A DNA stretch of 64,000 nucleotides from JAOUEA01 sp963797635 (GCA_963797635.1 CAWCPZ010000010.1:124001-188000); one strand, 5' to 3'; positions 47,299-57,982 are shown, counted from the stretch's first letter. The notes: generated by a model not told the origin, from the letters alone. Numbers and translations are program-made.

Positions 47299-47524
47299 GG
47301 TGGTGACGCTACCGCTCCGTGGCCTGGGTTCGGTGATGGCCGGTGGTGTCCCCCGGCGGATCGTCAACGGCGTACGGGTTGCGTCCTAGTTCGCAACATG
47401 CATACCTGTTGACGATCGCCTGAGCAGAACCCCCCGAGGCCATATCGGATCCGGCGTAGAGACGCTCGATGCCTGGAGCCGGTGCGCCCTGACGCCAGGA
47501 CCTCACCGCTATGCTCGACGCGTC

Positions 47525-48916
47525 ATGGCCGATCCTGCCGCGTCCGGCGCGGTGCTCGACGTCCCCGCCCTCGCCAAGGAGCTCGGCGAGCGTTTCGCCG
47601 CGGCCGGCCACGAGCTCTACCTGGTGGGCGGCAGCGTGCGCGATCTGGTGCTCTCGCGCCGCTCGGCGGACCTGGACTTCACCACGAGCGCGCACCCCTC
47701 CGACACCACCGCGATCCTGCGCGGCTGGGCGGACCGTCAGTACCTGGTCGGGGTGACGTTCGGCACGGTCGGTGCGATGAAGCAGGACCAGCGGCTGGAG
47801 ATCACCACCTTCCGCCAGGAGGTCTACGCCGAGGAGCACCGCAAGCCCTCGGTCACGTTCGGCAAGGATCTCGACACCGACCTGTCCCGCCGGGACTTCA
47901 CGATCAACGCGATGGCGATCGCCCTGCCCGACGGCGCGTTCGTCGACCCCTACGGCGGTATCCGCCACCTCGCGGCGAAGGTGCTCGACACGCCGTTGGA
48001 CCCCGAGGTCGCGTTCACCGACGATCCACTGCGGATGGTGCGTGCGGCGCGGTTCGTGGCCCAACTCGACGTCACGCCGACGCAGCGGGTGGTGGACGCG
48101 ATGCGCGCGATGCGCGGGCGGCTCGAGATCGTCTCGGCCGAGCGGATCCGCGACGAGCTCGACAAGTTGCTGGTCTCGCCCGGTCCCGGCAAGGGCTTGG
48201 AGCTCCTGGTCGAGACCGGCGTCTCCGACGGGTTCCTGCCCGAACTCTCCGCGATGCAGCTCGAACAGGATCCCGTGCACCGGCACAAGGACGTGCTGCA
48301 CCACACCTACGCCGTCGTCGAGCGGACCGAACCCGACCTGACGCTGCGCATCGCGGCGCTGCTCCACGACGCCGGGAAGCCCGCCACTCGCGAGATCACC
48401 GACGACGGCGTGCAGTTCCACCACCACGAGATGGTGGGCGCCCGCATGGCGGACAAGCGCATGCGCGAACTCCGCTACCCCAACCACATGATCGACGACG
48501 TCCACAAGCTGGTGGAGATGCACCTGCGGTTCCACGGGTACGGCGACGGATGGAGCGACGCCGCGGTGCGCCGCTACGTCCGCGACGCGGGCCCGCTGCT
48601 CGACCAGCTCAACCAGCTCACCCGCGCCGACTGCACCACGCGCAACGAGCAGAAGGCGGCGCGGTTCGCACGGCTGCAGGACGAGTTGGAAGAGCGCATC
48701 GCGCGACTCGCCGAGCAGGAGAACCTGGAGGCCATGCGGCCGCCGCTGAACGGCGCCCAGGTGATGGAGCACCTCGGTATCGAACCCGGGCGCATCGTCG
48801 GCGAGGCGCTGGACCACCTGATGGAGCTTCGACTCGAGCGCGGTCCCATCGACGAGGCCGAGGCGTACGCGTTGCTCGACGCCTGGGCCGCCGAACGCGA
48901 GCTCCCCGGCGCCTGA
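47525..48916 (+). CDS. pcnA: CCA tRNA nucleotidyltransferase/poly(A) polymerase family
   Basis: 463 residues. The nucleotidyltransferase head has YLVGGSVRDLVLSRRSADLD and the RRDFTINAMAIALPDG motif, followed by the RNA-binding region DDPLRMVRAARFVAQ. An HD domain (LLHDAGKPATRE) and a C-terminal tail complete the actinobacterial type. It adds or repairs the 3' CCA of tRNAs. tRNA-Ile here lacks an encoded CCA and would depend on it. It marks the distal end of the mycobacterial-type cluster. Confidence 0.96.
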   Translation: MADPAASGAVLDVPALAKELGERFAAAGHELYLVGGSVRDLVLSRRSADLDFTTSAHPSDTTAILRGWADRQYLVGVTFGTVGAMKQDQRLEITTFRQEVYAEEHRKPSVTFGKDLDTDLSRRDFTINAMAIALPDGAFVDPYGGIRHLAAKVLDTPLDPEVAFTDDPLRMVRAARFVAQLDVTPTQRVVDAMRAMRGRLEIVSAERIRDELDKLLVSPGPGKGLELLVETGVSDGFLPELSAMQLEQDPVHRHKDVLHHTYAVVERTEPDLTLRIAALLHDAGKPATREITDDGVQFHHHEMVGARMADKRMRELRYPNHMIDDVHKLVEMHLRFHGYGDGWSDAAVRRYVRDAGPLLDQLNQLTRADCTTRNEQKAARFARLQDELEERIARLAEQENLEAMRPPLNGAQVMEHLGIEPGRIVGEALDHLMELRLERGPIDEAEAYALLDAWAAERELPGA

Positions 48917-48920
48917 ACCC

Positions 48921-50093
48921 CTAGACGGGGCCCGGCACGTGGGTCTCGTCGCCGGGCGCGTCCTCGGCGGCCAGGCCCTTGCCGCCGGCCCGCACGACGT
49001 CGAAGGCCACCGTCACCGTGAGCACCACGAACACGATGCCCACCAGGATCGCCGGGGCGAGCCCGCGTCCGAACGCCGCCACACCGAGCAGCACCGCGAT
49101 CGCCCCCATCCGCTGGGTCATGACGGTGTCCCACGTCCGGATCGTCGTCTTGTGGATCGCGGCGAGCGCCAGCAGGAACGCGGCCGGCCCGGCGCACAGC
49201 ATCAGCCGGGTCGCCGACGACAGCCCGTGATCGCCGTGCGCCCCCGCCTCGATGGCCAGTTCCACTCCGACGGCGGCGGCCGCGATGCCCGCGAAGGCGA
49301 ACAGGTGCCCGTACCCCCAGAGGAACGACGCTCCCACGCGTTCACGCGACAGCGCCGACGACGACACCGTCTCGAAGTAGGCGTACCAGATCGCCGCCGC
49401 GATCCCGAAGCCCAGGAGCGCCGACGCGACCGAACCGCCGTCGAGCGACACGTCCGAGAGGCCCGCGGTGACCGCGACCACCCCTTCACCCAGCACGATG
49501 ATCGTGAACAGGCCGTAGCGCTCGGGGATGTGCCGGGAGTCGAACGGCTGGCCCTCGTAGGCGCGCACCGCGAACGCCGGCGCGATCATCAGCACCGCGA
49601 CGGCGGCGGCCCAGATCCAATAGCGGAGCGGCGGATCGACGAACAGCGAGCCCACCATCAGCACCGCGCCGATCGCGTCGCCGATCATGTAATCGCGCAC
49701 GAGCCCGCGCGCTCGTCCCGCATGCGGCCACACCCGCACGAACATCACGATCAACAGCAGCTGCAGTCCCGCGTAGGACCACACGAACAGCGAGTCGCCC
49801 TTGCCTTTGAGCAGGGAGGCGATGCCGGCGGCCATCACGATGACCAGCAGCATCGCGAGCAGCATCGCGAGCCGGTGGAACAGGTCGTCGTTGTCCCACG
49901 CCGTCGCGAACCAGGTGAACTCCATCCACGCCCACCACACCGGCACGAACAGCAGCGCGAAGTGCCACAGGCCCTGCATCGTCGGGTCGTGGTGCAACCC
50001 GTCGGCGAGCGCCGCGATCGCGGCCACGAAGCACAGGTCGAAGAACAGCTCCAACCAGGTCGATCGTCGGTCCTCGACGTCGAACTCGCGCAT
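48921..50093 (-). CDS. Low-temperature-requirement protein A (LtrA) family
   Basis: 390 residues with about ten hydrophobic segments. It starts MREFDVEDRRSTWLELFFDL CFVAAIAALAD, the LtrA signature, and contains ERYGLFTIIVLGEGVVAVT, the other conserved block. The function of the family is unknown beyond a cold-growth phenotype in Listeria. It is convergent with pcnA and divergent from the P-type ATPase gene. Confidence 0.93.
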   Translation of the reverse strand: MREFDVEDRRSTWLELFFDLCFVAAIAALADGLHHDPTMQGLWHFALLFVPVWWAWMEFTWFATAWDNDDLFHRLAMLLAMLLVIVMAAGIASLLKGKGDSLFVWSYAGLQLLLIVMFVRVWPHAGRARGLVRDYMIGDAIGAVLMVGSLFVDPPLRYWIWAAAVAVLMIAPAFAVRAYEGQPFDSRHIPERYGLFTIIVLGEGVVAVTAGLSDVSLDGGSVASALLGFGIAAAIWYAYFETVSSSALSRERVGASFLWGYGHLFAFAGIAAAAVGVELAIEAGAHGDHGLSSATRLMLCAGPAAFLLALAAIHKTTIRTWDTVMTQRMGAIAVLLGVAAFGRGLAPAILVGIVFVVLTVTVAFDVVRAGGKGLAAEDAPGDETHVPGPV

Positions 50094-50159
50094 GGGAGCC
50101 GGCCGGATCCAGCCCTGGGTCCTTCATGCGTCCCAGCGTAGCCCGCTAGGCTCGGGCCG

Positions 50160-52566
50160 ATGCCCGAGCTCGAGACCCGCGCTGAACCCGACGACCGTGA
50201 CCGATCGGCCTCGGATCCCGAACGAGGACTGACGGCGGCCGAGGTCGCCGAGCGGGTCGACCGCGGCCAGATCAACGACGTCCCCGCGGCTCCCACCCGC
50301 ACGGTGTCCCAGATCGTGCGCGGCAACATCTTCACGCGGTTCAACGCGATCTTGGGCGCGATGCTCGTGGTGATCCTGATCGTGGGCCCGTTCCAGGACG
50401 CGTTGTTCGGGTTCGTGCTGATCGCGAACGCGGCGATCGGGATCTACCAGGAGCTGCGGGCGAAGCAGACCCTGGACTCGCTCACCGTTCTCACCGCGCC
50501 GAAAGCGCGAGCCGTCCGTGACGGCGAGGTCCAGGAGGTCGCCGTCGGCGAGCTCGTCCTGGACGACGTCCTCGACGTCACGGCAGGGTCCGAGATCGTG
50601 GTGGACGGCGTCGTGCTCGCGAGCGCCGGCATGGAGGTCGATGAATCGCTCCTGACCGGCGAGTCCGAACCCGTGGTCAAGGCTCCGGGCGACGACGTGT
50701 TGTCGGGGTCGTTCATCGCCGCCGGTTCGGGGCGCTACCGCGCGAGCAAGGTGGGCAAGGAGGCCTACGCGGTGCAGCTGGCGCAGGACGCGCGCCGGTT
50801 CACGCTCACCCGCTCGGAACTGCGCTCGGGCATCGACCGCATCCTCACCTACGTCACGTTCGCGATCATCCCCACCGCGGTGCTGCTGTTCATCTCCCAG
50901 CTCCGCGCCTCCGACGATTGGCGTGAAGCGGTCTCGGGCGCCGTCGCCGGCACCGTCGCGATGGTGCCGGAAGGGCTGGTGCTGCTGACCTCGCTGGCCT
51001 TCGCCGTGGCCGTGCGACGGCTCGCGCGCCAACGCGTCCTGGTGCAGGAGCTCCCCGCCGTCGAAGGGCTCGCGCGCGTCGACATGCTGTGCATCGACAA
51101 GACCGGCACGCTCACCCAGGGCAAGCTCGCGGTCGAGGACGTCGACCTGTTGACGGGGCAGGACGACGATGACGCCGCCACCGATGCGCTCGCGGCCATC
51201 GCGGCCGCCGACTCGGCGCCCAACGCCACGATGCTCGCGATCCGCGACCGGTTCGACCAGGCTCCCGACTGGACGGCCGACGCCACGGTGCCGTTCTCCA
51301 GCGCCCGCAAGTGGAGCGGCGCCTCGTTCGACGGTCATGGGGCGTGGCTGCTGGGAGCCCCCGACGTCCTGATGGGTGCCGATCGGTGGGCACGACGAGG
51401 TTCATGAACGCGTCGGCGCCCTGTCCGACGAGGGCAAGCGCGTCGTGCTCCTGGCCTCGGCCGACCGGCTCGACGGCGACGAGCTGCCGCAGGCCCTCGA
51501 GCCCGTCGCGCTCGTGATCCTGGGCGATCTGCCGCGGCCCGATGCCGCCGACACGCTGCGGTACTTCCGCGAGCAGGACGTCACCGTCAAGGTGATCTCG
51601 GGCGACGACCCCCGCACCGTGGGAGCGATCGCCCGGCAGCTGGGTCTGCCCGACGCCGACGAACCGATCGACGCCCGCACGCTTTCCGAGGATCTCGACG
51701 AACTCGCGGGCACGCTCGAATCCCACGGGGTGTTCGGCCGCGTCACGCCGCAACAGAAGCGAGCCATGGTGCAGGCATTGCAGGCGCACGGCCACACCGT
51801 CGCGATGACGGGCGACGGCGTGAACGACGCGCTCGCGCTGAAGGACGCCGACATCGGCGTGGCGATGGGATCGGGGAGCGATGCCACCCGCGCGGTGGCG
51901 CAGCTGGTGTTGCTGGACTCCAACTTCGACGCGCTGCCGCCGGTGGTGGCCGAGGGTCGCCGGGTCCTGGGCAACATCGAGCGCACGAGCGGCCTGTACC
52001 TGAACAAGACCGTGTACGCGATGTTGATCTCGCTCGCGACGGGCGTGGCGGGATTCGTGTTCCCGTTCCTGCCGCGGCACCTGACGTTGATCGGTGCGCT
52101 GACGATCGGGATCCCGTCGTTCTTCCTGGCGCTCGCGCCCAACACCGAACGGTTCCGCCCGGGGTTCGTGGAGCGCGTGCTCCGGTTCGCGATCCCCACC
52201 GGCACGCTCGCGGCGATCGCCACCCTGCTCGCGTACCGGTTGGCGGCGAACGAACCCGGCGTCACCCTGCTCGAAGCGCAGACCACCGCGGTGATGGTGC
52301 TGACCTGGATCGGGTTCCTGGTGCTGTCGATCCTGTCGGCGCCGCTCACGCGGTCGCGCCTCGCGTTGATCTGGACGATGGCGGGCCTGTTCGTGATCGC
52401 GCTGATATGGCCGCCCAGCGCCACGTTCTTCGCGCTGGATGACCCGCCGGCGATCGTGTGGCTCGCCGGATTCGGCATCGCGGCGATCGTGTGGTCGTTC
52501 GCGCGGTTGTTCGTGCCGGGGGAGCAGCCGGTGGGTCCGAGGAACCGGGCCGTCCCACGGAAGTAG
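50160..52566 (+). CDS. Cation-transporting P-type ATPase (CtpE-like), one frame break
   Basis: About 801 residues. The actuator domain has DESLLTGESEPV, the phosphorylation site is CIDKTGTLTQG and the hinge is MTGDGVNDALALKDADIGVA. The membrane motif MVPEGLVLLTS before the P-domain, instead of the PVALP-like sequences of heavy-metal pumps, is characteristic of the CtpE group, which takes up calcium in mycobacteria. The frame shifts near 51388 (GADR / GHDEVHERVGALSDEGK). It starts 67 bp from the divergent LtrA gene. Confidence 0.9.
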
Positions 52567-52577
52567 TCTGAGCTGGA

Positions 52578-53273
52578 CTAGTGGAGTAAGCCCAGCCTCG
52601 AAGGCGGCCAGATGATGATCTCGGCCTTGCCGATCACCTTGTCGATGGGGATGAACCCCACGCCTTTCGACCCCTTCGTGGCGATGCCCAGACCGAACCG
52701 TGAGTCCTGAGAGTTCCCGCGGTTGTCACCCAGCACGAAGAGCATGTCGTCGGGCACGTTCACCGGCGCGAAATCGGCCGTCTTCTGCGTGAGGTAGGGC
52801 TCGTCGATCGGTTGATCGTTCACGTACACCTGCCCGTCCTTGGCGAACACGGTGTCACCCGGCACCCCGATCACCCGCTTGATGAAGTCCTCGTTGTCGG
52901 GCCGCTGGACCCCCAGACCCTCGAACATCCAGTGGAAGAACCCGCCGACGGCGCCGCGGTCGGGCTGGTCGGTGGGATCGGGATCTTCGAACACGATGAT
53001 GTCGCCGCGCCGCGGGTCGTGGAAGTAGTAGGGGACCTTCAGCACCAGGACCCGGTCGCCCGGCATCAGGGTGGGTTCCATCGAGCCCGACGGGATGAAG
53101 AACGCCTGCACCAGGAAGGTCTTGATCAACAGGGCCAGGACGAAGGCCATGATGATGAGACCGGGCAGCTCTCCCAGGAACTGCACCACCGGGTTCTTGT
53201 GCTTGTGCTCTTCTTCGGGGGCGTCGTCGCCGGGCTCGGGAGCCTCGAGCGACTCCCGCTCGGTCGTTTTCAC
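52578..53273 (-). CDS. lepB: Signal peptidase I
   Basis: 231 residues. An acidic N-terminus and one transmembrane helix (GLIIMAFVLALLIKTFL) come first. The catalytic Ser is in IPSGSMEPTL (about Ser64), the catalytic Lys in FIKRVIGVPGD, and the S26 signature FVLGDNRGNSQDSR is complete. It removes signal peptides from exported proteins. The start overlaps the modC stop by 4 bp, an unusual neighbour. Confidence 0.96.
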   Translation of the reverse strand: MKTTERESLEAPEPGDDAPEEEHKHKNPVVQFLGELPGLIIMAFVLALLIKTFLVQAFFIPSGSMEPTLMPGDRVLVLKVPYYFHDPRRGDIIVFEDPDPTDQPDRGAVGGFFHWMFEGLGVQRPDNEDFIKRVIGVPGDTVFAKDGQVYVNDQPIDEPYLTQKTADFAPVNVPDDMLFVLGDNRGNSQDSRFGLGIATKGSKGVGFIPIDKVIGKAEIIIWPPSRLGLLH

Positions 53274-54398
53274 TCGCTCAGGGTACCGGTTGCGGTCGAC
53301 TCCGTTGCCGGTTGCCGCGCCCGGTCATCGGGCTGGTCGACGAGATGCAATGAGACCTCCACGGCCTTGAAGCTGGCCCAGGCGTGGGTCCCCGGCGCCA
53401 GGCCCAACCGCGCGATCGACCCCGCGGTGACCTCGGCGATCAACGGCGGTTGCGTGTCCAGCCGAACCCGCGCCCGGTCGGCGTCGATCGCGACCTCGTC
53501 CACGGTGCCCTCGAACACGTTTCGAGCCGATCCCTCGGGACGTTCCAGGTGGAGCGAGACGTCGGCCGGACGCAGCGTGGCGAACGCCGCGGCTCCGGGC
53601 TCCGGCGCGCCTTCGGGGGCGACGGTGATCGTGCCGGCGGCCGTCCGCAGCGTGGCCGCGCCGTCCTCGAGCGGTTCCAGCGCGCCGGTGAACAGGTTCA
53701 CGCCCACCAGGTCGGCGGCGTAGGGCGATCGTGGCGCGCTCCGGATCTGATCGGGCGTGCCCTCCTGGGTGAGCCGGCCGCCCTCCATGATGGCGACACG
53801 ATCCGCCAGGGTGAGGGCGTCGAGCGGGTCGTGGGCCACGAGCACGACGACCCCGTCGAACCCGTCGGCGACCTCGCGCAGCAGCGATCGGATCTGCCCG
53901 CGGGCGGTGACGTCCACGCCGGCGAGGGGTTCGTCCAGCAGCAGCAGCCGGGGGTCGGTGGCGAGCGCGCGAGCCAGCGAGACGCGCCGCCGTTCCCCAC
54001 CGGAGAGCTCCCGCGGCTTCGCGGCCGGCCGCACCCCGGGGGCGAACCGCTGGAGGAGTTCGCCGGCGCGGGTGCGTGCGGCTGCCTTGGCCGTGCCGCG
54101 CGCCCGAAGGCCGAACGCCACGTTCTCCAGGACCGACAGGTGGGGGAACAACAGGTCGTCCTGGAAGCACACGCCGACCCGGCGTCGCTCGGGCGGGAGC
54201 TGATCGATCCGTTCACCGTCGAGCTCGATCGTGGCGTCCTCGGTGGCTTCGACGAGGCCCGCGAGCGCTTCGACGACGGTGGTCTTGCCGGCGCCGTTGG
54301 GTCCGAGGAGCGCGAGGGTCTCGCCGTCGGCCGCTTCGAGCGCGAGCGCGCACGTCGAAGGCGCCGCGCGTGATGGCGAGGTCGGCTCGCAGCCCCAC
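53270..54398 (-). CDS. modC: Molybdate ABC transporter ATP-binding protein, one frame break
   Basis: About 376 residues from a GTG. Walker A LLGPNGAGKTTV, the Q-loop GVCFQDDLLFPHLSV, the signature ELSGGERRRVSLARALATDP and Walker B LLLLDEPLAGVD are present, followed by a C-terminal TOBE/Mop-like region. The frame shifts near 54352, just before Walker A. It powers molybdate (or tungstate) uptake with ModB and ModA. The C-terminus overlaps the lepB start. Confidence 0.92.
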
Positions 54399-54399
54399 G

Positions 54400-55182
54400 T
54401 CAGCGCGCCTTCATGAGGTGATCGCGCATCGCGACCAGCACCACGATCGAGATCACCACCAGGATCAACGACAGGAAGATGGCGCCGCCCGGGTCGGTCT
54501 GCCGCGCCTGGTACACCGCGAGCGGCAGCGTCTGGGTGCGGCCTTCGAGGTTCCCCGCGAACGTGATGGTGGCGCCGAACTCACCGAGCGCGCGCGCCCA
54601 GCACAGCACGGCGCCCGCGACGATCGACGGCATGAGCATGGGGAGCACCACGCGGCGCATCGCCAGGCCCTGCGAGGCCCCGAGGGTGGTCGCAGCCATC
54701 TCGTAGCGCCGGTCCAACGAGTGGAATCCCGCTTCGGTGGCGAGCACGACGAGCGGCATCGACACGAAGGTGGCCGCGATGATCGCCCCCCAGATCGTGA
54801 ACGTGAGCTGGATCCCGAGGCCCTCGTAGAGCCACTGCCCGGCGACCCCGCTGCGACCGAGCGCGTTGAGCAGACCGATCCCGCCGACCACCGGCGGCAA
54901 CACGATCGGCAGCACGACCATCGCGCGCAGCACCGACCGCCCCGGGAACGTCCCGCGCGCCAGGAGCCAGGCGAGCGGGACACCGAACAGCAGCGACAGG
55001 GCGGTCGCGGCGAGCGAGACCTCGATCGACAGGCGCAGCGCCGTGGTGGCGCCGACCCCCGAGAGCGACGTCGAAAGGTCGCCCCACGGCGCCCGGATCA
55101 CCAGCGCCAGCACCGGGAGCACGACGAACGCCGCGCCGATGACGGCGAGGATCGTGATGCCCAGGGGAAGGCGCCGGTGCAT
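54400..55182 (-). CDS. modB: Molybdate ABC transporter permease
   Basis: 260 residues starting MHRRLPLGITIL, with a GTG at 55191 as an alternative start overlapping the modA stop. There are six hydrophobic segments and the BPD-type EAA loop (TLGASQGLAMRRVVLPMLMP). ARALGEFGATITFAGN is the ModB/CysT signature. It lies between modA and modC. Confidence 0.94.
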   Translation of the reverse strand: MHRRLPLGITILAVIGAAFVVLPVLALVIRAPWGDLSTSLSGVGATTALRLSIEVSLAATALSLLFGVPLAWLLARGTFPGRSVLRAMVVLPIVLPPVVGGIGLLNALGRSGVAGQWLYEGLGIQLTFTIWGAIIAATFVSMPLVVLATEAGFHSLDRRYEMAATTLGASQGLAMRRVVLPMLMPSIVAGAVLCWARALGEFGATITFAGNLEGRTQTLPLAVYQARQTDPGGAIFLSLILVVISIVVLVAMRDHLMKAR

Positions 55183-55187
55183 GGCGG

Positions 55188-55996
55188 TCACGCTACCGGT
55201 TCGAAGCCGTACTCCTTCAAGGTGGCCTGGCCCTCGGAACTCGACCACGTACGCGACGAAGTCGGCGGCGACGATCGGCGTTCGGGGCTCCTTCGACGAC
55301 CGCGATCGGGTACGTGGCGATGACGTTGACGTCCTCGGGGATCGTGACCGCGTTCACGTCGTTGCCGGCCGCATCGGAAACGTCGGAGGTGTAGACGATC
55401 GCGGCGTCGGCTTCGCTGCCGCCCGTGGTGATCTTCGCGACGACGCTCGCGTTGTCTTCTTCATTGGACACGACGTTCGCGAGCGCCTCGTCGAGGATCC
55501 CGGCGTTGTCGAGGGCCTCTCGCGCATAGTCGCCCACGGGCACTCCTTCGGCGGCTAGCACGAGTTGGACCCCCGGGGTCGCGAGATCGTCGATCGACTG
55601 GATGTCGGCCGGGTTGTCGGGCGGGGTGATGATGACGAGCCGGTTCATCACGAAGTCGGTGCGGTCGCTCACGCCGGGATCCTTCTCGACCTCGTCCATC
55701 CACGTGCCGCTCGCGCTCGCGAACACGTCGGCGGTGCCTTCGCTCTGGATCTGGCCGGCGAGGGCATCGGAGGCACCCACGTTGAAGCTCACCGTGACGC
55801 CGGGGTTGGCATCCTCGAAGGCCGGCCCGATCGCGTCCTGGAACACGGCGGTCAGTGAGGAGGCTGCGAAGACCGTGAGCTCGGTGGTTTCGGCCGGTTC
55901 GGTGGCGGACGAGGAGGTGTCGCCGCCGTCGTCATCGGAGGAACACGCGGCCATCACGAGCGTGGTGGCCAGCAGCAGCGCGAACAGGCGTTTCAT
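55188..55996 (-). CDS. modA: Molybdate-binding lipoprotein, two frame breaks near the end
   Basis: About 270 residues. The lipoprotein signal MKRLFALLLATTLVMAACSS has a clear lipobox. The ModA fold begins TELTVFAASSLTAVFQDAIG with the oxyanion-binding ASSL serines and contains GTADVFASASGTWMDEVEKD. The C-terminus, ADFVAYV...QATLKEYGFEPVA, is recovered only across shifts near 55275 and 55235. It binds molybdate or tungstate outside the membrane and delivers it to ModBC. Confidence 0.92.
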
Positions 55997-56054
55997 CGAG
56001 AACCCTCCTCGGTAGGTGCGAGGGTGCAGCATACGGCTTCGCGGCTCGATGACG

Positions 56055-56068
56055 CCAGAGATATCTGG
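56055..56068. promoter_or_regulatory. Candidate operator upstream of modA
   Basis: CCAGAGATATCTGG is a 14-bp near-perfect palindrome (one mismatched pair) in the 121-bp gap between modA and the HTH-TOBE regulator gene, about 60 bp upstream of the modA ATG. It is a plausible site for that regulator. Confidence 0.4.
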
Positions 56069-56117
56069 TGAGGACATAGCACGAAGCTAGCTACCGAGCT
56101 GGTTGAGCGTCGCGCCG

Positions 56118-56516
56118 CTAGCTCTCCGGCAGGTTGACCATCACGCTCGTGGCCTTGACCGTGGCCACGGCTTCCATGCCCGGCTCGAGGCCGAGCTGAT
56201 CGGCGGCTTCGCGCGTGATGAAGGCGAGGACGCGGTGCGGGCCCGCCTGGATCTCGACGGTGGCGGCGAGGCCGTCGCGCTTGACCTCGGTGATGACGCC
56301 GGGGAACCGGTTGCGGGCGCTGGCGGCGGCGATGGGTTCGTCGCTGCGGCGCTCGGAGAGGAGGCGTGCGACCTCCGAGGCCGGGACGGTGCGCTGGCCG
56401 CCGGACGTGCGGTCGACACGGAGCTTGCCGTCGCGTTCCCAGCGGCGGAGCGTCTCGACGCGGACGCCGAGGGTCTTGGCGGCTTCGCCGATGCGGTAGC
56501 TGTCGGTTCCGCTCAT
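56118..56516 (-). CDS. HTH (MerR/excisionase-type) regulator with a TOBE molybdate-binding domain
   Basis: 132 residues. The N-terminal winged helix-turn-helix SYRIGEAAKTLGVRVETLRR WERDGKL resembles MerR/excisionase DNA-binding domains. The C-terminal TOBE/Mop domain (RFPGVITEVKRDGLAATVEI) is the molybdate-binding type. The fusion acts like a short ModE, and its place immediately upstream of modABC fits a molybdate-responsive regulator of that operon. Confidence 0.88.
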   Translation of the reverse strand: MSGTDSYRIGEAAKTLGVRVETLRRWERDGKLRVDRTSGGQRTVPASEVARLLSERRSDEPIAAASARNRFPGVITEVKRDGLAATVEIQAGPHRVLAFITREAADQLGLEPGMEAVATVKATSVMVNLPES

Positions 56517-56555
56517 AGACAGGAGGCTACCCCCCGCGGAGCTGAGTCGTAGTTG

Positions 56556-56575
56556 TGGTGGTGGTGGTGGTGGTG
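56556..56575 (+). repeat. TGG trinucleotide repeat
   Basis: Nearly seven tandem TGG units (20 nt) in the 110-bp gap between the HTH-TOBE start and the ychF stop. It could vary in length. A perfect 7-bp hairpin (TCCTGAG/CTCAGGA) lies just downstream, near 56591-56608. Confidence 0.8.
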
Positions 56576-56626
56576 TGGGAACGGGGGTACTCCTGAGACG
56601 GCTCAGGACTCGTTCATAGGGTTCGG

Positions 56627-57639
56627 CTAGACGTTGAAGCGGATGTTGAGGATGTCGCCCTCGGCCACCTCGTAGTCCTTACCCTCTTGCCGCAGTTTCC
56701 CACGTAGTCCTTGCCTTCTTGCCGAAGCTTCCCGGCGGCCTTCGCGGCATCCAGCGACCCCGCGGCGATCAGTTCGTCGTAGCCGATCACCTCGGCGCGG
56801 ATGAACCCACGCTCCAGGTCCGAGTGGATCACGCCGGCGGCTTCGGGCGCCTTCGCGCCTCGCCGCACTTCCCACGCGCGCGTTTCGTCCTCGCCGGTGG
56901 TGAGGAACGTGATGAGGTCGATCGCCTGGTAGCTCGCCGCGATCACCGTCTCCAAGCCCGGTTCGCTCACGCCGAACTCTTCGAGCAGCGCGCGGGCTTC
57001 GTCGGCGTCCATCTCCGCGGTCTCGGCCTCGATCGAGGCGTAGACGCCGACGGCACCGACCTCCGCGAGCGCCGGCGGAACCTCCAGGCCTTCTTCCAGG
57101 TTCGCGATGATCGCCTCGGGCTTCAGCGTCAGCGGCGCGATACCGCGCAGATGCGCCGCGTCCTCGTCGGTCACGCCCGCGTCGCGCAGCGGCGTCTCGG
57201 CCTCGAGCGATTCCTTGGCTCGGCGCAGCGCGTCCACCTCGGGACCGGGTTTGCCGCGCGCCTTCTTCTCGGCCTTCTCGAGCGCGCTGTCGATCACGCC
57301 GAGGTCGGCGAGCAGCAACTCTCCGCGCACGGTCTCGAGCTCGTCGACAGGCGAGGCGTCCGCGCCGAAGCAGCGCAACACCACCGCGAGCGCGTCCACC
57401 TCTCGCAGCTTCGCGATGCCCTGGGCGCTCGACACGCCACCGGGTACGTCCACGAACCGGACCTGCGCCGCGACGGTCTTCTTCGACGACTCCATGTCGG
57501 TGAGCACCTGCAGACGCGGATCGGGCACCGGCACGACTGCGATGTTGGCCTGGCCGCCCTGCGAACCCGCGCGCGTCATCGCGGTGAACAGCGTGCTCTT
57601 ACCGCTGAACGGCACCCCGACGAGTCCGACGTCCTTCAC
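56627..57639 (-). CDS. ychF: Redox-regulated ATPase YchF, frame break at a short duplication
   Basis: About 337 residues from a GTG (VKDVGLVGVPFSGKSTLFTA). The Obg-like G1 motif is followed by the coiled-coil middle (about 125-200) and a C-terminal TGS-like domain. The family's expected end, GKDYxVxxGDxxxxRFNV, appears as EGKDYEVAEGDILNIRFNV. Just before it, a 31-nt stretch is present twice with four differences and a 32-nt offset, which breaks the frame. YchF binds ATP and ribosomes and affects stress responses. Confidence 0.9.
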
Positions 57640-57982
57640 GGTCGGCGAGCCTAACAGGGCATCCCCTGCGGACGGCCCGGACCGTTCGATCCCGATGGCT
57701 CCGCCGTTCGGCCCACAGCTCTGGCCCTTCGACCACTGCGCCGCCGGCGTGCCCGATGCCGATGTAGTCGCTACGAGACCGGGCGGGGTGGGGTGCCGCC
57801 AGACCCACTCCACCTCGCCAGGTCCGTCTCTACGTCCCGGTGGATGTGGGATCCGACGGCCTCGTCCACCGGGTCACTTTCCCCGTACGAGGGGGGATGG
57901 GTACGGGTCTGGTGACGACGAAGCCCGGGGCACCTGGCGCCCCGGGCTTCGTTACGAACGGTCGTGCAGGGATCGTCCTAGA
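57640..57982. other. Intergenic region between sodN and ychF
   Basis: 343 bp with no gene I can support. Short open frames lack coding character. It contains the sodN terminator hairpin at 57918-57952; otherwise nothing is recognised. Confidence 0.6.
57918..57952 (-). terminator. Strong hairpin downstream of sodN
   Basis: A GC-rich stem of about 14 bp (ACGAAGCCCGGGGC against GCCCCGGGCTTCGT with a short loop) lies about 30 bp after the sodN stop on the minus strand. Confidence 0.75.

Noticed and set aside
57640..57982. A possible extra tRNA or small gene in the sodN-ychF gap (a GTTCGATCC string near 57684)
   Set aside because: No acceptor or anticodon stems pair around it, and the short open frames show no coding pattern.
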